From: an uncultured Burkholderiales bacterium
GTDB taxonomy: Bacteria; Pseudomonadota; Gammaproteobacteria; Burkholderiales; Burkholderiaceae_C
Assembly: GCA_903961095.1 (NCBI GenBank)
Contig: CAJCDH010000028.1
Location: forward strand, 1-33,929
Length of the DNA stretch: 33,929 bases
Direction: 5' to 3'
Shown: positions 19,622 through 31,171 of the stretch, one piece after another
Numbering within the stretch: position 1 is the stretch's first letter
How the letters are laid out: each line of letters begins with the position of its first letter
Notes under the pieces: model-generated
Seen by the model: the letters and a program-made list of their open reading frames with translations, nothing else
What the model was told of the DNA's origin: nothing
Databases searched by the model: none
Made by a program: the position numbers and the translations under genes

Positions 19622-20641
19622 TTATTGCAGGGCTTGTACACCAGCAACCAACCAGCCACTGTTGCCATTTCTAGGCTTGGTCATGTTCCAAACCTCACGG
19701 AAGGGGCTTGGCTCTGAGGTGGGATCTTCACGGATCACACCGTTGAATTCAACGCTGGCCATGTAAACCTCTGGCAGCTCTTCGATACCCAACAATTGGG
19801 CTTCAAGCATAAGCACTTCTGTTTTATTGGGCTGACCAGGGAAGTTGGCTTCACGCTCAGTCAATTGGCTCTTGATTTCAGAAAGCATGCTGTCTGTCAT
19901 CATGGCCTTGAGTGAGCCCATGTCGGCACGGTCCCAAGCATCTTGCAAAGTGATGAAGTTGCGCTTTGCAGCTTCTACAAAGTTTTGACTGTCAAAGCCT
20001 TCAGGCACACCCCAGCTTTGAGCACCCTGGAGCGCTGCAGAATGTGAGGCAGCACCGCCAATGGCAGATCCAATCATAGAGCCACCGGTTTGAGGATTGG
20101 CCTCAGGTGAGGCGTCAAAACGAGTTTGCTGCGATTCCCAAGGGCGGGCTGAAGCATCGTTGCCTACTTTTTCTGGGTTGTACTGGCGCAGTGTGGCTGG
20201 CGCTTCTGCGGTTTGACCAGCACCTTGGTAAGCTAAATCACCTTGTTTGGCGGCCGCGCCTTTGCGTGAGCGAAAGAAGTATCCAATGACACCCACTGCG
20301 ACCATGGCCAACAATGCAAACATCAGCATGTTGCCGAACGCTTCGCCCATGCCCAAACTGTGTGCAAGCCAAGCAAGGCCCAAACCAGCTGCCAGGCCGC
20401 CGAGCATGGCACCCCAAGGGCGCTTAGCAGGTGCAGGGGCAGCTGTAGGTGTGTTGGGTTTAGCGGGAGCAGCGGCTTGGCTAGGTGCTCCAGGCGATGC
20501 CGGTTTGACGGCGTCTCGCTGAGTCACGTTGCTGGATTGTTGTCCAACAGATTTACCGCCACCCATACGACGAGCAGCCTCAGCATCCATCGTGCTGACT
20601 ACCATAAGCATGGTCAAGATTAAGCCGAAAAATTTGTTCAC
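19622..20641 (-). CDS. Tim44-like domain protein
   Basis: Signal/TM N-terminus, Ala/Pro-rich linker, two TM segments (GLAAGLGLAWLAHSLGMGE; MLMFALLAMVAVGVIGYFF), C-terminal FVEAAKRNFITLQDAWDRADMGSLKAMMTDSMLSEI typical of bacterial Tim44-like proteins. Confidence 0.88.
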   Translation of the reverse strand: MNKFFGLILTMLMVVSTMDAEAARRMGGGKSVGQQSSNVTQRDAVKPASPGAPSQAAAPAKPNTPTAAPAPAKRPWGAMLGGLAAGLGLAWLAHSLGMGEAFGNMLMFALLAMVAVGVIGYFFRSRKGAAAKQGDLAYQGAGQTAEAPATLRQYNPEKVGNDASARPWESQQTRFDASPEANPQTGGSMIGSAIGGAASHSAALQGAQSWGVPEGFDSQNFVEAAKRNFITLQDAWDRADMGSLKAMMTDSMLSEIKSQLTEREANFPGQPNKTEVLMLEAQLLGIEELPEVYMASVEFNGVIREDPTSEPSPFREVWNMTKPRNGNSGWLVAGVQALQ

Positions 20642-20671
20642 ATTAACTCCGAAAAAATCAGAAAAAACCGA

Positions 20672-21403
20672 TCAACATTTGATGCCGACATGTAAGGCTA
20701 CCACCCCTGCACTCAAGTTGTGAAATTCAGCATGCCCAAATCCGGCATTTTTCATAAGGGCTTTCAGCTCTTCTTGACCAGGATGCATGCGAATAGATTC
20801 AGCCAAATACCGGTAACTGGCATCGTCTGCGGCCACCCATTTGCCCAATTTGGGCAAGATGTTGAAAGAGTACCAGTCATAGGCTTTTTCCAAGGGCTTG
20901 GCCACTTTGGAGAACTCCAAAACCAAGAGCTTGCCGCCAGGCTTTAGCACACGACACATTTCTTGAAGTGCCACATCTTTTTGTGTCATGTTGCGCAGAC
21001 CGAAAGCCACGCTGACCACATTGAAATAATTGTTGGGAAAAGGCAACTTTTCAGCGTCACACACCAGGGTTGGCAGCAAAACACCTTCATTCACCAATCG
21101 ATCGCGTCCGGTTGTGAGCATGGCTTCGTTGATGTCGGTGTGAAAGACTTGGCCCGTGCTACCCACTTTTTTGGAAAATGCCAATGACAAATCGCCCGTA
21201 CCACCAGCAATGTCAAGCGCACGATCACCATCTTTGAGGTTAGCAACTTGCACCGTATAAGCTTTCCAAATACGGTGAAGCCCTGCCGACATCAGGTCGT
21301 TCATGATGTCGTACTTGGAGGCTACCGAATCAAATACGCCCCTCACATGTTTGGCCTTTTCTTTTGCGTCGACAGTTTTGAAGCCAAAATGGGTTGAACT
21401 CAT
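20672..21403 (-). CDS. ubiE: Bifunctional demethylmenaquinone/2-methoxy-6-polyprenyl-benzoquinol methylase
   Basis: [62 protein letters not shown]. Internal ATG start used. Confidence 0.96.
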   Translation of the reverse strand: MSSTHFGFKTVDAKEKAKHVRGVFDSVASKYDIMNDLMSAGLHRIWKAYTVQVANLKDGDRALDIAGGTGDLSLAFSKKVGSTGQVFHTDINEAMLTTGRDRLVNEGVLLPTLVCDAEKLPFPNNYFNVVSVAFGLRNMTQKDVALQEMCRVLKPGGKLLVLEFSKVAKPLEKAYDWYSFNILPKLGKWVAADDASYRYLAESIRMHPGQEELKALMKNAGFGHAEFHNLSAGVVALHVGIKC

Positions 21404-21416
21404 TTGGTAATTCCGA

Positions 21417-21833
21417 TCAATGTGAATGGCCACAAGAAGCACCGCCAGCAACCGGCATTGGGTCGTCTCGTTGCACCCCAGCAGCTTGCAGGCGTTCCTT
21501 GTATTGGGCCAAAAGCTGGTCTTGTTCTGCACCTAAATGGTACAAGTAATCCCACGAAAAAATACCGCTGTTGTGGCCATCTGAGAATGTCGGTTGAACC
21601 GCGTAGTTGCCAACTTGGACCAATTCGACAATGTCCACCTCGCGCTTGCCAGATTGCAATACCTCTTGCCCAGGGCCGTGGCCTTGCACTTCAGCAGAAG
21701 GCGAGTAAACGCGCATGAGTTCAAAAGGAATTCGAAAAGTTTGGCCATCGGAAAATGAAATTTCCAAAGCCCGGCTTTGTCCATGAAGGGTCAAAGCTTC
21801 TGGCGTGGGTGCGCCTGTTGTCAAACCGGCCAT
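21417..21833 (-). CDS. DUF971 domain-containing protein
   Basis: [60 protein letters not shown]. Confidence 0.9.
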   Translation of the reverse strand: MAGLTTGAPTPEALTLHGQSRALEISFSDGQTFRIPFELMRVYSPSAEVQGHGPGQEVLQSGKREVDIVELVQVGNYAVQPTFSDGHNSGIFSWDYLYHLGAEQDQLLAQYKERLQAAGVQRDDPMPVAGGASCGHSH

Positions 21834-21859
21834 ATGGCTTTCTTTCGTGATGCTGTACG

Positions 21860-24800
21860 TTAAACCAAAACACGTTCAATGCCGCCGGCATTGGCCGCTG
21901 CCACATAGTCAGGCATCCATTGCTCGCCCAAGATGTGCTTGGCCATTTCGACGACGATGTAATCGGCTTCTAGGAGCCCGTTTTTCAAGTCGTCGCCAAA
22001 GCGAGACAAGCCCTGCAAGCAACTAGGACAACTGGTCAAGATCTTGACGTTTTCTTTTTCGCCCAACATGCCCGTTGTGCGCATTTGCGTTTCACTCTTG
22101 AGAAGTTCTTCCTCCTTGCGAAAACGCACTTGCGTGGCAATGTCAGGTCGCGTGACGCCCAAGGTGCCAGACTCGCCGCAACAGCGATCAGACTTTAAAA
22201 CCTGCGGTCCCAACAAAGACTTGACGGTCTTCATAGGGTCTTGTAGCTTCATGGGACTGTGGCAAGGGTCGTGGTACAGGTAAGCACCATTGTTGTTGAG
22301 CGTCATGCCCTTCTCAAGCAAGTATTCGTGGATGTCCACAATACGGCAACCCGGAAAGATCTTGTCGAACTCATAGCCCTGCAATTGGTCGTAGCAAGTG
22401 CCGCAACTCACCACCACGGTTTTGATGTCCAAGTAGTTCAATGTATTGGCCACCCGATGAAACAGCACTCGGTTGTCAGTGATAATTTTCTCGGCCTTGT
22501 CAAATTGACCACTGCCCTTTTGCGGATACCCGCAACACAGGTAACCAGGTGGCAATACCGTTTGCACACCGGTGTGCCATAGCATGGCCTGGGTGGCCAA
22601 GCCCACCTGGCTGAACAAGCGCTCGGAGCCGCAACCCGGAAAATAAAACACGGCCTCAGTCTCGGCTGTGGTGGTCTTCGGATTGCGAATGATCGGCACG
22701 TAGTCTTGATCTTCAATGTCCAACAAAGCACGGGCGGTTTTCTTGGGTAAGCCGCCTGGCATTTTTTTGTTGATAAAGTGAATCACCTGCTCTTTGATGG
22801 GCGCTGCACCAATGCTGGCGGGTGGTGCTTTGGTTTGCTTGCGCGCAAAATTTTTGAACACGTTGTGAGCCAAACGCTGCACTTTCATGCCCACACCCAC
22901 CATGCCTGCACGAGCCAATTTAATGGTTTCTGGATTGGTGGCATTCAACATGAACATGGCCGCAGCGTTGCCTGGACGGAATGTTTTTTGGCCCATTTTG
23001 CGCAGTAAGTTGCGCATGTTCATAGACACATCGCCAAAGTCAATTTTGACCGGGCAAGGAGAGAGACACTTGTGACAAACGGTGCAATGGTCGGCCACAT
23101 CTTCAAACTCTTGCCAGTGCTTGATAGACACACCTCGACGTGTTTGTTCTTCGTACAAGAAGGCCTCTACCAGCAAGGACGTGGCCAAGATTTTGTTGCG
23201 CGGGCTGTACAGCAAATTGGCGCGCGGCACATGCGTGGCGCACACGGGTTTGCACTTGCCGCAGCGCAAACAATCCTTCACGCTATCGGCAATGGCGCCA
23301 ATGTCAGACTGCTGCATGATGAGGGATTCATGGCTCATCAAACCAAAGCTGGGGGTGTAAGCGTTGGTCAGATCGGCTTGAATGTCCATGCCGTCAGAGC
23401 CACCGACACGGCGCATTAATTTGCCCTTGTTGAAACGTCCTTCAGGGTCGATGCGTTGCTTGTAATCGGCAAAGGGTTTTAGTTCGGCATCGGTTAAGTA
23501 TTCAAGCTTGGTGATGCCAATGCCGTGCTCTCCAGAAATGACCCCATCGAGGCTGCGTGCCAAAACCATGATTCGCGAAACAGCTTGATGCGCTGTTTGC
23601 AGCATCTCGTAGTCGTCTGAATTGACAGGCAGGTTGGTGTGAACATTGCCGTCACCGGCGTGCATGTGAAGCGCCACCCAGACACGCCCCTTGAGCACGC
23701 GCTTGTGAATGGCCACACATTCGTCAAAAATAGGTTGGAACGCTGAACCTGAAAAAATACTTTGAAACGGCGCCTTGAGTTGAGTTTTCCAACTGGCACG
23801 CAAGGTGTGATCTTGCAATTGTGGAAACAAGGCATCCACTGCTTGCAACCAGCCCTGCCACACATCTCGCACATCGCGCACCACAGTCAAAGCTTGCCCG
23901 ATCCTGTCTTCCAACAACTCGGCGGGTGCAATTTGGCTGGCGTCGTCTTCCTTGCCCAAGGGCAAATTGCCTTTTCTTAAAAAGTGCTCCAATTCATTGC
24001 ACAACTTAATTTTATTTTGCAGTGACAGTTCGACATTGATGCGTTCAATGCCATCGGTGTATTCCGCCATTCGTGGCAACGGAATCACAACGTCTTCGTT
24101 GATCTTGAAGGCATTGGTGTGCTTGCTGATGGCCGCTGTTTTTTTGCGATCCAACCAAAACTTTTTGCGCGCTTCAGGGCTGATGGCAATAAAGCCTTCC
24201 CCGCTTCTTGAGTTGGCGATGCGTACCACTTCGGAAGTGACTTTTGCAACGTCATCGGCGTTGTCACCGGCAATGTCACCCACCAAAACCATTTTGGGCA
24301 AACCACCGCGTTTGGACTTGGTGGTGTAGCCAACTGCACGCAAGTAACGATCGTCCAAATGCTCCAAACCCGCCAGCAAAACACCCGAGCGTTTTTGTTC
24401 TGCGAACATGAAATCTTTGATTTCAACGATGCTGGGTACCGCGTCTTTGGCATTGCCAAAAAACTCTAGGCACACGGTGCGCGTGTGTTCGGGCATGCGA
24501 TGCAAAATCCAGCGTGCGCTGGTAATTAAGCCGTCGCAACCTTCTTTTTGCACGCCTGGCAATCCAGACAAGAATTTGTCGGTCACATCCTTGCCCAAGC
24601 CTTCTTTGCGGAACTTTGAACCGGGAACGTCAAGCCGTTCTTCGCGGACCAGCGTGGTGCCATCTGCCTCGAAATATTTCAATTCAAAACTGGCGACGTC
24701 AACATCGTGAATCTTGCCCAGGTTGTGGCTTAAGCGTGTCACTTCGAGCCACTGTGCATCGGGGGTAACCATGCGCCAGCTGGCCAAATTGTCGAGTGCC

Positions 24801-25732
24801 GTGCCCCACAAAACAGCTTTCTTGCCACCAGCATTCATGGCGATGTTGCCGCCAATGCAACTGGCCTCGGCAGACGTGGGATCAACGGCAAAAACCCATC
24901 CGGCGCGCTCTGCGGCATCGGCCACGCGTTGCGTGACCACGCCCACTTCTGTCCACATGGTGGGCACTTCTTTGTCTAGACCGGGCAACCGAAGCATCTC
25001 GATGCCAGACATGGCTTCAAGTTTTTCAGTGTTGATGACGGCACTGTTCCAAGTCAGGGGCACTGCGCCCCCGGTGTAGCCCGTGCCGCCGCCACGTGGG
25101 ATGATGGTCATGCCCAAGGTGAAACATGCTTTGACCAAGTTGGCCATTTCGGCTTCTGTGTCTGGCGTTAGAACCACAAAAGGGTATTCAACTCGCCAGT
25201 CGGTGGCATCTGTGACATGGCTCACACGAGACAAAGCATCAAATTTGATGTTGTCTTTGGCAGTGTGCTTGCCAAGCACTTTTTGTGTTTTCCGGCGCAA
25301 TTGGGCCATGGCCGAAAAAGTTTCATCGAACACTTTGACAGAATTGCCAGCCAATACCAACAGTTCACCCACTGCACCGTCTCGCAAAGCATCTGCTTGT
25401 GGTGTACGGCGCTTTTGAACTTCGCCCAAGCGGTGATGCAAAGCTTCGACCAACAGCTTTCGGCGGGCTGGGTTGTCTAACAAGTCGTCTTGCAGGTAGG
25501 GGTTGCGCTGCACCACCCAAATATCACCCAAGACTTCGTAGAGCATGCGAGCCGACCGGCCAGTTTGGCGCTCGTCTCGAAGTTGATTGAGCAGGTCCCA
25601 TGCACGATTTCCCAACAAACGGATCACAATTTCTCGATCGGAGAAGCTTGTGTAGTTGTAAGGAATTTCGCGCAAGCGAGGTGACGAATCGTCAGCCTGC
25701 AAGAGGTGTTGGAGCGTGGTTGGAGCGTTCAT
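21860..25732 (-). CDS. Large FAD-binding oxidoreductase fused to Fe-S and CCG-domain modules (GlcD/D-lactate dehydrogenase-type, DUF3683-like N-terminus)
   Basis: 1290 aa; FAD motif [20 protein letters not shown]-oxidase C-terminal [15 protein letters not shown] and [13 protein letters not shown], Fe-S motifs [11 protein letters not shown] and [14 protein letters not shown] motifs [17 protein letters not shown] and [19 protein letters not shown]. Confidence 0.92.
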   Translation of the reverse strand: MNAPTTLQHLLQADDSSPRLREIPYNYTSFSDREIVIRLLGNRAWDLLNQLRDERQTGRSARMLYEVLGDIWVVQRNPYLQDDLLDNPARRKLLVEALHHRLGEVQKRRTPQADALRDGAVGELLVLAGNSVKVFDETFSAMAQLRRKTQKVLGKHTAKDNIKFDALSRVSHVTDATDWRVEYPFVVLTPDTEAEMANLVKACFTLGMTIIPRGGGTGYTGGAVPLTWNSAVINTEKLEAMSGIEMLRLPGLDKEVPTMWTEVGVVTQRVADAAERAGWVFAVDPTSAEASCIGGNIAMNAGGKKAVLWGTALDNLASWRMVTPDAQWLEVTRLSHNLGKIHDVDVASFELKYFEADGTTLVREERLDVPGSKFRKEGLGKDVTDKFLSGLPGVQKEGCDGLITSARWILHRMPEHTRTVCLEFFGNAKDAVPSIVEIKDFMFAEQKRSGVLLAGLEHLDDRYLRAVGYTTKSKRGGLPKMVLVGDIAGDNADDVAKVTSEVVRIANSRSGEGFIAISPEARKKFWLDRKKTAAISKHTNAFKINEDVVIPLPRMAEYTDGIERINVELSLQNKIKLCNELEHFLRKGNLPLGKEDDASQIAPAELLEDRIGQALTVVRDVRDVWQGWLQAVDALFPQLQDHTLRASWKTQLKAPFQSIFSGSAFQPIFDECVAIHKRVLKGRVWVALHMHAGDGNVHTNLPVNSDDYEMLQTAHQAVSRIMVLARSLDGVISGEHGIGITKLEYLTDAELKPFADYKQRIDPEGRFNKGKLMRRVGGSDGMDIQADLTNAYTPSFGLMSHESLIMQQSDIGAIADSVKDCLRCGKCKPVCATHVPRANLLYSPRNKILATSLLVEAFLYEEQTRRGVSIKHWQEFEDVADHCTVCHKCLSPCPVKIDFGDVSMNMRNLLRKMGQKTFRPGNAAAMFMLNATNPETIKLARAGMVGVGMKVQRLAHNVFKNFARKQTKAPPASIGAAPIKEQVIHFINKKMPGGLPKKTARALLDIEDQDYVPIIRNPKTTTAETEAVFYFPGCGSERLFSQVGLATQAMLWHTGVQTVLPPGYLCCGYPQKGSGQFDKAEKIITDNRVLFHRVANTLNYLDIKTVVVSCGTCYDQLQGYEFDKIFPGCRIVDIHEYLLEKGMTLNNNGAYLYHDPCHSPMKLQDPMKTVKSLLGPQVLKSDRCCGESGTLGVTRPDIATQVRFRKEEELLKSETQMRTTGMLGEKENVKILTSCPSCLQGLSRFGDDLKNGLLEADYIVVEMAKHILGEQWMPDYVAAANAGGIERVLV

Positions 25733-25854
25733 GAGATTTAGCTGTCAATTTTACTTCAGGGGTGCAATCACGCGCCCGCGGTGGGGACACCATGCCTGCC
25801 AAGTCAATCCATCACTTTTTGACGAAGGTCATGCAAAGTCATGGAAACCCCGGG

Positions 25855-25897
25855 TTGTCATTTTTTCTTCATCAGTCTGTAATACCATTTGCATACT
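25855..25897 (+). promoter_or_regulatory. Putative Pho box and -10 upstream of ugpB
   Basis: TTGTCAT (25855-61), TCTTCAT (25866-72) and CTGTAAT (25877-83) at exact 11-bp periodicity, then CATACT (25892-97) as a possible -10. Consensus PHO unit is CTGTCAT. Confidence 0.65.
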
Positions 25898-25941
25898 ATG
25901 GCTATATGCTGATGGCTGAAACAATCTTCAAGAGAGTACTT

Positions 25942-27246
25942 ATGAACTACAAAAAATCACTCGCTGCTTTGGCAATTGCTGCATTCAGCGCTGGCGCACA
26001 AGCCCAAACTGAAATTCAATGGAGGCACTCGATGGGTGGCGCTTTGGGCGAATGGGTCAATGACCAGGCCAAAGATTTCAATGCCAGCCAAAAAGATTAC
26101 AAAATTGTGCCCACCTTCAAAGGCGGCTACGACGAATCCATGACTGCTGCCATTGCGGCCTTCCGCTCTGGCAATGCGCCTCACATCCTTCAAGTCTTTG
26201 AAGTGGGTACCGCCACCATGATGGCCAGCAAGGGGGCCATTGTGCCTGTTGGCAAAGTCATGCAAGACGCTGGCCTGAAATTTGACCCAGAAGCTTATGT
26301 GCCTGCTGTGGCCGGCTATTACACAGCGCCCAACGGTCAAATGTTGAGCTTTCCCTTCAACAGCTCAACCCCAGTCTTCCACTACAACAAAGACGCCTTC
26401 AAGGCAGCGGGCATGGACCCAGAGAAGCCCCCAACAACCTGGCCTGAAGTGGCTTTGGCAGCTGCCAAATTGAAAGCCAGTGGCCACAAGTGCCCATTCA
26501 CCACCAGCTGGATCAGCTGGACGCAGCTCGAGAGCTTCTCGGCCTGGCACAACACAGAATTTGCCACCAAGGGCAACGGCATGCGCGGCATGGATGCACG
26601 TCTGTCTTTCAACACCCCTTTGCATGTCCGCCACATTGAGAACTTGGCCAACATGGCCAAGAGCGGCTTGTTCATTTACAAGGGTCGCGGCAATGCGGCT
26701 GACGCCACCTTCGTATCTGGCGAATGTGCCATGGCTACCGGCTCGTCTGCCCTTTACGGCAACGTGACACGCAATGGCAAATTTGCCTACGGTATCGGTA
26801 CATTGCCTTTCTACCCTGATGTCAATGGCGCACCGCAAAACACCGTCATTGGCGGTGCTAGCTTGTGGGTGATGAGCGGCAAGAAAGCGGAAGAATACAA
26901 AGGCGTTGGCCAATTTTTTGCTTTCCTTTCTCAGCCCGACATAGCAGCAAAGAGCCACCAACGCACAGGCTACTTGCCCGTCACCAAGGCATCTTTTGAG
27001 TTAACAGACAAATCTGGTTTCTACAAAAAGAACCCCGGTACAGATGTCTCTGTGACGCAAATGATCCGAAAAACCACCGACAAATCACGTGGCGTGCGTT
27101 TGGGCAACTTTGTTCAAATCCGCACCATCATTGATGAGGAACTCGAAGGCGTCTGGAGTGGCAAAAAGCAGCCCAAAGAAGCTTTGGACTTGGCCATCAA
27201 GCGTGGCAATGAACAACTTGAGCGCTTTGAAAAAGCCAATAAGTAA
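25942..27246 (+). CDS. ugpB: sn-glycerol-3-phosphate ABC transporter substrate-binding protein
   Basis: Signal peptide MNYKKSLAALAIAAFSAGAQA; TEIQWRHSMGGALGEWVNDQAKDFNASQKDYKIVPTFKGGYDE; genomic context with ugpAEC-ugpQ. Confidence 0.95.
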   Translation: MNYKKSLAALAIAAFSAGAQAQTEIQWRHSMGGALGEWVNDQAKDFNASQKDYKIVPTFKGGYDESMTAAIAAFRSGNAPHILQVFEVGTATMMASKGAIVPVGKVMQDAGLKFDPEAYVPAVAGYYTAPNGQMLSFPFNSSTPVFHYNKDAFKAAGMDPEKPPTTWPEVALAAAKLKASGHKCPFTTSWISWTQLESFSAWHNTEFATKGNGMRGMDARLSFNTPLHVRHIENLANMAKSGLFIYKGRGNAADATFVSGECAMATGSSALYGNVTRNGKFAYGIGTLPFYPDVNGAPQNTVIGGASLWVMSGKKAEEYKGVGQFFAFLSQPDIAAKSHQRTGYLPVTKASFELTDKSGFYKKNPGTDVSVTQMIRKTTDKSRGVRLGNFVQIRTIIDEELEGVWSGKKQPKEALDLAIKRGNEQLERFEKANK

Positions 27247-27301
27247 GCTGACACGGTGCAAACTACAGCATGAATCTCAATTGATGCATGCCCGCTAGCC
27301 G

Positions 27302-27329
27302 AAAAGCAGAGAATTCGTTCTCTGCTTTT
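27302..27329 (+). other. Strong intercistronic hairpin between ugpB and ugpA
   Basis: Perfect 12-bp stem AAAAGCAGAGAA/TTCTCTGCTTTT with TTCG loop. Confidence 0.85.
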
Positions 27330-27365
27330 GTCCTTTTACTTGGCTACAAATTCTTTTAAAAACTC

Positions 27366-28247
27366 ATGGAAAAGCGCGTACGCTTCAAATCAGCTTGGTT
27401 ACCTTGGGTGCTCATCGCACCGCAAATGGTCGTTGTGTTGGTTTTTTTCTTTTGGCCTGCCGGTCAAGCCCTCTACCAAAGTGTGCTCACCCAAGACGCA
27501 TTTGGGGGCTCTGTACAGTATGTCGGCATGGAAAACTTCGACAGACTGTTCAGCGACGACAGCTACCTCAACTCGTTTAAAACCACCGCCTTCTTTTCCA
27601 TTTTGGTTGCTGGCACAGGTCTCTCAGTGTCATTGCTGCTGGCTGTGATGGCCAACCGATTGGTGCGCGGCGCAGGCATCTACAAAACCTTGCTCATTTG
27701 GCCCTACGCAGTTGCCCCTGTCGTGGCCGGCGTCTTGTGGATCTTCATGTTTGCTTCCCCCATGGGCGTCGTAGCCTTTTTCATTCGCAGCATGGGTTTT
27801 GAATGGAATCACTTGCTCAATGGCAATCACGCCATGGCTTTGATTGTGATGGCCTCCGTCTGGAAGCAGATTTCCTACAACTTTTTGTTTTTTTTAGCAG
27901 GACTTCAATCCATCCCCAAATCTTTGATTGAAGCAGCTGCAATTGATGGCGCATCGCCTTGGCATCGCTTTTGGACCATTGTTTTTCCTTTACTTTCGCC
28001 CACCACATTTTTTCTTTTGGTCATCAATGTGGTTTACGCCTTCTTTGACACCTTTGCCATCATCGATGCCACCACGCACGGCGGGCCTGGCAAAGAAACA
28101 GCTATTTTGGTTTACAAGGTTTACTACGATGGTTTCAAAGCCCTCGACATGGGCGGTTCTGCAGCTCAGTCCGTGATTTTGATGGTCATTGTGGTTGCGC
28201 TCACAGTCATTCAATTCCGCTTCGTCGAAAAGAAAGTGCAGTACTGA
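27366..28247 (+). CDS. ugpA: sn-glycerol-3-phosphate ABC transporter permease
   Basis: [64 protein letters not shown]. Confidence 0.95.
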   Translation: MEKRVRFKSAWLPWVLIAPQMVVVLVFFFWPAGQALYQSVLTQDAFGGSVQYVGMENFDRLFSDDSYLNSFKTTAFFSILVAGTGLSVSLLLAVMANRLVRGAGIYKTLLIWPYAVAPVVAGVLWIFMFASPMGVVAFFIRSMGFEWNHLLNGNHAMALIVMASVWKQISYNFLFFLAGLQSIPKSLIEAAAIDGASPWHRFWTIVFPLLSPTTFFLLVINVVYAFFDTFAIIDATTHGGPGKETAILVYKVYYDGFKALDMGGSAAQSVILMVIVVALTVIQFRFVEKKVQY

Positions 28248-28248
28248 C

Positions 28249-29103
28249 ATGATTGAGCGACGTCCAGGCCTTGACTTGTTGTCCCACCTTATTTTGCTTC
28301 TCGGTGTGAGCATCGTGGCTTTCCCCCTTTACCTCACCTTTGTAGCCTCAACCCAAACCGCCGAGCAAATTTCCAGAAGCATCCCCATGTCCATGGTGCC
28401 TGGCAACAATTTTTGGGAGACTTATCGTCTGGCCTTGTTTGGCGGCGAAACATCTCTAGGCAGCAAGGTGCCTGCAGTTTGGCCCATGATGCAGACCAGT
28501 TTAATCAGCGCATTGGTCATTTCCATAGGCAAGATTGCCATCTCCTTGTTGTCTGCTTTTGCGTTGGTGTATTTCCGTTTCCCGTTCAAGAATTTTTTCT
28601 TCTGGATGATTTTTATCACCCTCATGCTGCCTGTAGAGGTGCGTATCAGTCCTACTTATGAAGTGGTGTCCAACTTGGGCATGCTCAACACCTATGCTGG
28701 TCTTACGGTTCCACTCATTGCTTCGGCCACAGCCACATTTTTATTGCGTCAATTTTTCCTAACTGTGCCCGATGAGTTGGTGGAGGCGGCACGCATGGAT
28801 GGCGCTGGCCCGATGCGATTCTTCAAGGACATTTTGCTGCCTTTGTCGGCCACCAACATTGCAGCCCTGTTTGTGATTCAATTCATTTACGGTTGGAATC
28901 AATATTTGTGGCCACTTCTGGTCACCACCAACGAAGACATGTACCCCATCGTGATGGGTATCAAACGCATGTTGGCTGGCGAGGCTTACACCGAATGGAA
29001 CGTTGTCATGGCCACCGCCATTTTGGCAATGCTCCCCCCCGCCCTCGTGGTGATTTTGATGCAAAAATGGTTCGTCAAGGGACTGGTTGATACTGAAAAA
29101 TAA
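28249..29103 (+). CDS. ugpE: sn-glycerol-3-phosphate ABC transporter permease
   Basis: [57 protein letters not shown]; starts 2 nt after ugpA. Confidence 0.95.
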   Translation: MIERRPGLDLLSHLILLLGVSIVAFPLYLTFVASTQTAEQISRSIPMSMVPGNNFWETYRLALFGGETSLGSKVPAVWPMMQTSLISALVISIGKIAISLLSAFALVYFRFPFKNFFFWMIFITLMLPVEVRISPTYEVVSNLGMLNTYAGLTVPLIASATATFLLRQFFLTVPDELVEAARMDGAGPMRFFKDILLPLSATNIAALFVIQFIYGWNQYLWPLLVTTNEDMYPIVMGIKRMLAGEAYTEWNVVMATAILAMLPPALVVILMQKWFVKGLVDTEK

Positions 29104-30107
29104 TGGCTTCCATCACACTTCAAAACATTGTCAAAGAGTATGGCACGGCAGCCAAAGCGGTCCCTGTGATCCACAATTTGAACGCGCAAATCAACGATGG
29201 TGAATTCGTTGTGATCGTTGGCCCGTCGGGATGCGGCAAGTCCACCCTGCTTCGCATGGTGGCGGGTCTTGAGGAAATTACGGGCGGTCACATTTCAATT
29301 GGCAACCGAATCGTGAACGATCTCGAACCAGCCGAACGTGATATTGCAATGGTGTTTCAAAACTATGCTCTTTACCCTCACATGAGCGTTTTCGACAACA
29401 TGGCATACGGCTTGAAAATTGCCAAAGTCTCTCTGGCAGACATTCAAACTCGGGTTGACAAAGCTGCAGGTATTTTGGAATTACGCAACTTGCTCCAACG
29501 CAAACCGCGCGAGTTGTCGGGCGGACAGCGTCAGCGTGTTGCCATGGGCCGCGCCATTGTTCGCGAACCGCAAGTGTTTTTGTTTGACGAGCCCTTGTCC
29601 AATTTGGATGCCAAACTGCGCGCACAAACCCGTTTGGAAATTCAAAAGTTGCACCGCGAATTGGGTATCACCTCTTTGTTTGTGACACACGATCAAGTGG
29701 AGGCCATGACTTTGGCTCAGCGCATGATTGTGATGAATGCAGGAGTGATGGAACAATTTGGCACACCCGAAGAAGTCTACAACCGCCCTGCCAGCACCTT
29801 TGTGGCCAGTTTCATTGGATCACCGCCCATGAACTTGCTCAAGCAAGCCCCCGATCTTCCTGCTGGCCAAATTCTGGGCATTCGGCCTGAACACCTCGAG
29901 CTTTCCAATGATGGTTGGGAGTTGCGCGTTGACACGGTTGAACTTTTAGGCGCAGAGCGTTTGGTGCATGCTCACTTAGGCCATGAAACACTCACACTCC
30001 GACTTGACGCAAGCACCGCAGCACCTAAGGCTGGCGAGCTCTTCCATGCCCTACCCAAGGCGGGCTGCATTCATCATTTCAATGCTGAAACAGGAAAGCG
30101 TCTGTGA
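29103..30107 (+). CDS. ugpC: sn-glycerol-3-phosphate ABC transporter ATP-binding protein
   Basis: Walker [13 protein letters not shown], signature [14 protein letters not shown], Walker [18 protein letters not shown] overlap with ugpE. Confidence 0.95.
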   Translation: MASITLQNIVKEYGTAAKAVPVIHNLNAQINDGEFVVIVGPSGCGKSTLLRMVAGLEEITGGHISIGNRIVNDLEPAERDIAMVFQNYALYPHMSVFDNMAYGLKIAKVSLADIQTRVDKAAGILELRNLLQRKPRELSGGQRQRVAMGRAIVREPQVFLFDEPLSNLDAKLRAQTRLEIQKLHRELGITSLFVTHDQVEAMTLAQRMIVMNAGVMEQFGTPEEVYNRPASTFVASFIGSPPMNLLKQAPDLPAGQILGIRPEHLELSNDGWELRVDTVELLGAERLVHAHLGHETLTLRLDASTAAPKAGELFHALPKAGCIHHFNAETGKRL

Positions 30108-30865
30108 CCCTGAACACTGCCATCCCGCTCAAGCCTTGGCCCTATCCAAGATGGATTGCCCATCGAGGGGCTGGTACTTTGGCCCCAGAAAATACGCTTG
30201 CCGCATTTCGCAAAGGCGCTGAATACGGCTATCGCATGTTTGAATGCGATGCCAAACTCAGTGCAGACGATGTGGTATTTTTGATGCATGACGCCACATT
30301 GCAGCGAACCACCAACAGCCATGGCATTGGCGGCGAACAAAGCTGGCAACATCTGTCGCAATTAGACGCAGGCAGCTGGCACTCTAGACACTTCAGTGGT
30401 GAACCCTTGCCCACATTGGCCAATCTGTCTCAATACTGCATACGCAACAGATTTTTTCTGAACATTGAAATCAAACCAACGCCGGGCCTTGAATTGAAGA
30501 CAGGCCAGATCGTGGCCCAACAAGCGGCCCTTCTTTGGCAGCATGAAGAAGTACCTCCCTTACTCACTTCTTTTCAAGTTGATTCTTTAAAAGGGGCTCA
30601 ACAAGCTGCGCCTCATTTGCCCAGAGGCTTGTTGCTCCACAGCCTGCCTGAAGGGTGGCTCAACACTGCTAAGTCCTTGGATTGCAGCGCAGTCGTCTGC
30701 CAATATGCCTTGTGGACACCTGAAACGGTGGCTGCGGTTCACAACGCAGGCATGCGTTGTCTTAGCTATACAGTGAATGACGAATGGGCCACCCAACATC
30801 TGATGGAACTTAAAACAGACGGTATCATCACTGACCGGGTAGACGCTTTCAGCCCCGCAACTTAA
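30104..30865 (+). CDS. ugpQ: Glycerophosphodiester phosphodiesterase
   Basis: [56 protein letters not shown] start overlapping the ugpC stop (GTGA). Confidence 0.93.
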   Translation: MTLNTAIPLKPWPYPRWIAHRGAGTLAPENTLAAFRKGAEYGYRMFECDAKLSADDVVFLMHDATLQRTTNSHGIGGEQSWQHLSQLDAGSWHSRHFSGEPLPTLANLSQYCIRNRFFLNIEIKPTPGLELKTGQIVAQQAALLWQHEEVPPLLTSFQVDSLKGAQQAAPHLPRGLLLHSLPEGWLNTAKSLDCSAVVCQYALWTPETVAAVHNAGMRCLSYTVNDEWATQHLMELKTDGIITDRVDAFSPAT

Positions 30866-31130
30866 ATCGCATTTGCAAAGCCCACTCTACGGTGGCACAA
30901 ACCAAAACCAGCGCTCCATAAGTGGCCATTTTGCCGTCAAGCCCTGTGATGACCACACCGCCTACCAAAACGGCTAACCCGCCAAAGGCACTGAGCAACC
31001 AACGCCAAAGCCACCTGATTTGAGACTGACGCCTGAATTGGAAAGAGCCCCAAAGCGTGATACCAAGGGAAATCATCAAGGCGGGTAGCGAGAAATTCAC
31101 CAAATGCCAAAAAACGTCATCCCAAGTCAT
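30849..31130 (-). CDS. Small membrane protein of unknown function
   Basis: 93 aa with two or three hydrophobic segments ([52 protein letters not shown]); fills the gap between ugpQ and hemA. Confidence 0.65.
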   Translation of the reverse strand: MTWDDVFWHLVNFSLPALMISLGITLWGSFQFRRQSQIRWLWRWLLSAFGGLAVLVGGVVITGLDGKMATYGALVLVCATVEWALQMRFKLRG

Positions 31131-31158
31131 TCATTTCCTTCTTTGTTGGTACAGGTTT

Positions 31159-31164
31159 TATAAT
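31159..31164 (+). promoter_or_regulatory. Candidate -10 (TATAAT) for hemA
   Basis: Exact TATAAT hexamer 7 bp before the hemA ATG at 31172; -35 is weak. Confidence 0.5.
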
Positions 31165-31171
31165 CCGAAAC

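Noticed and set aside
26365-26961. 198-aa minus-strand ORF inside ugpB
   Set aside because: Antisense shadow of a strongly supported gene.
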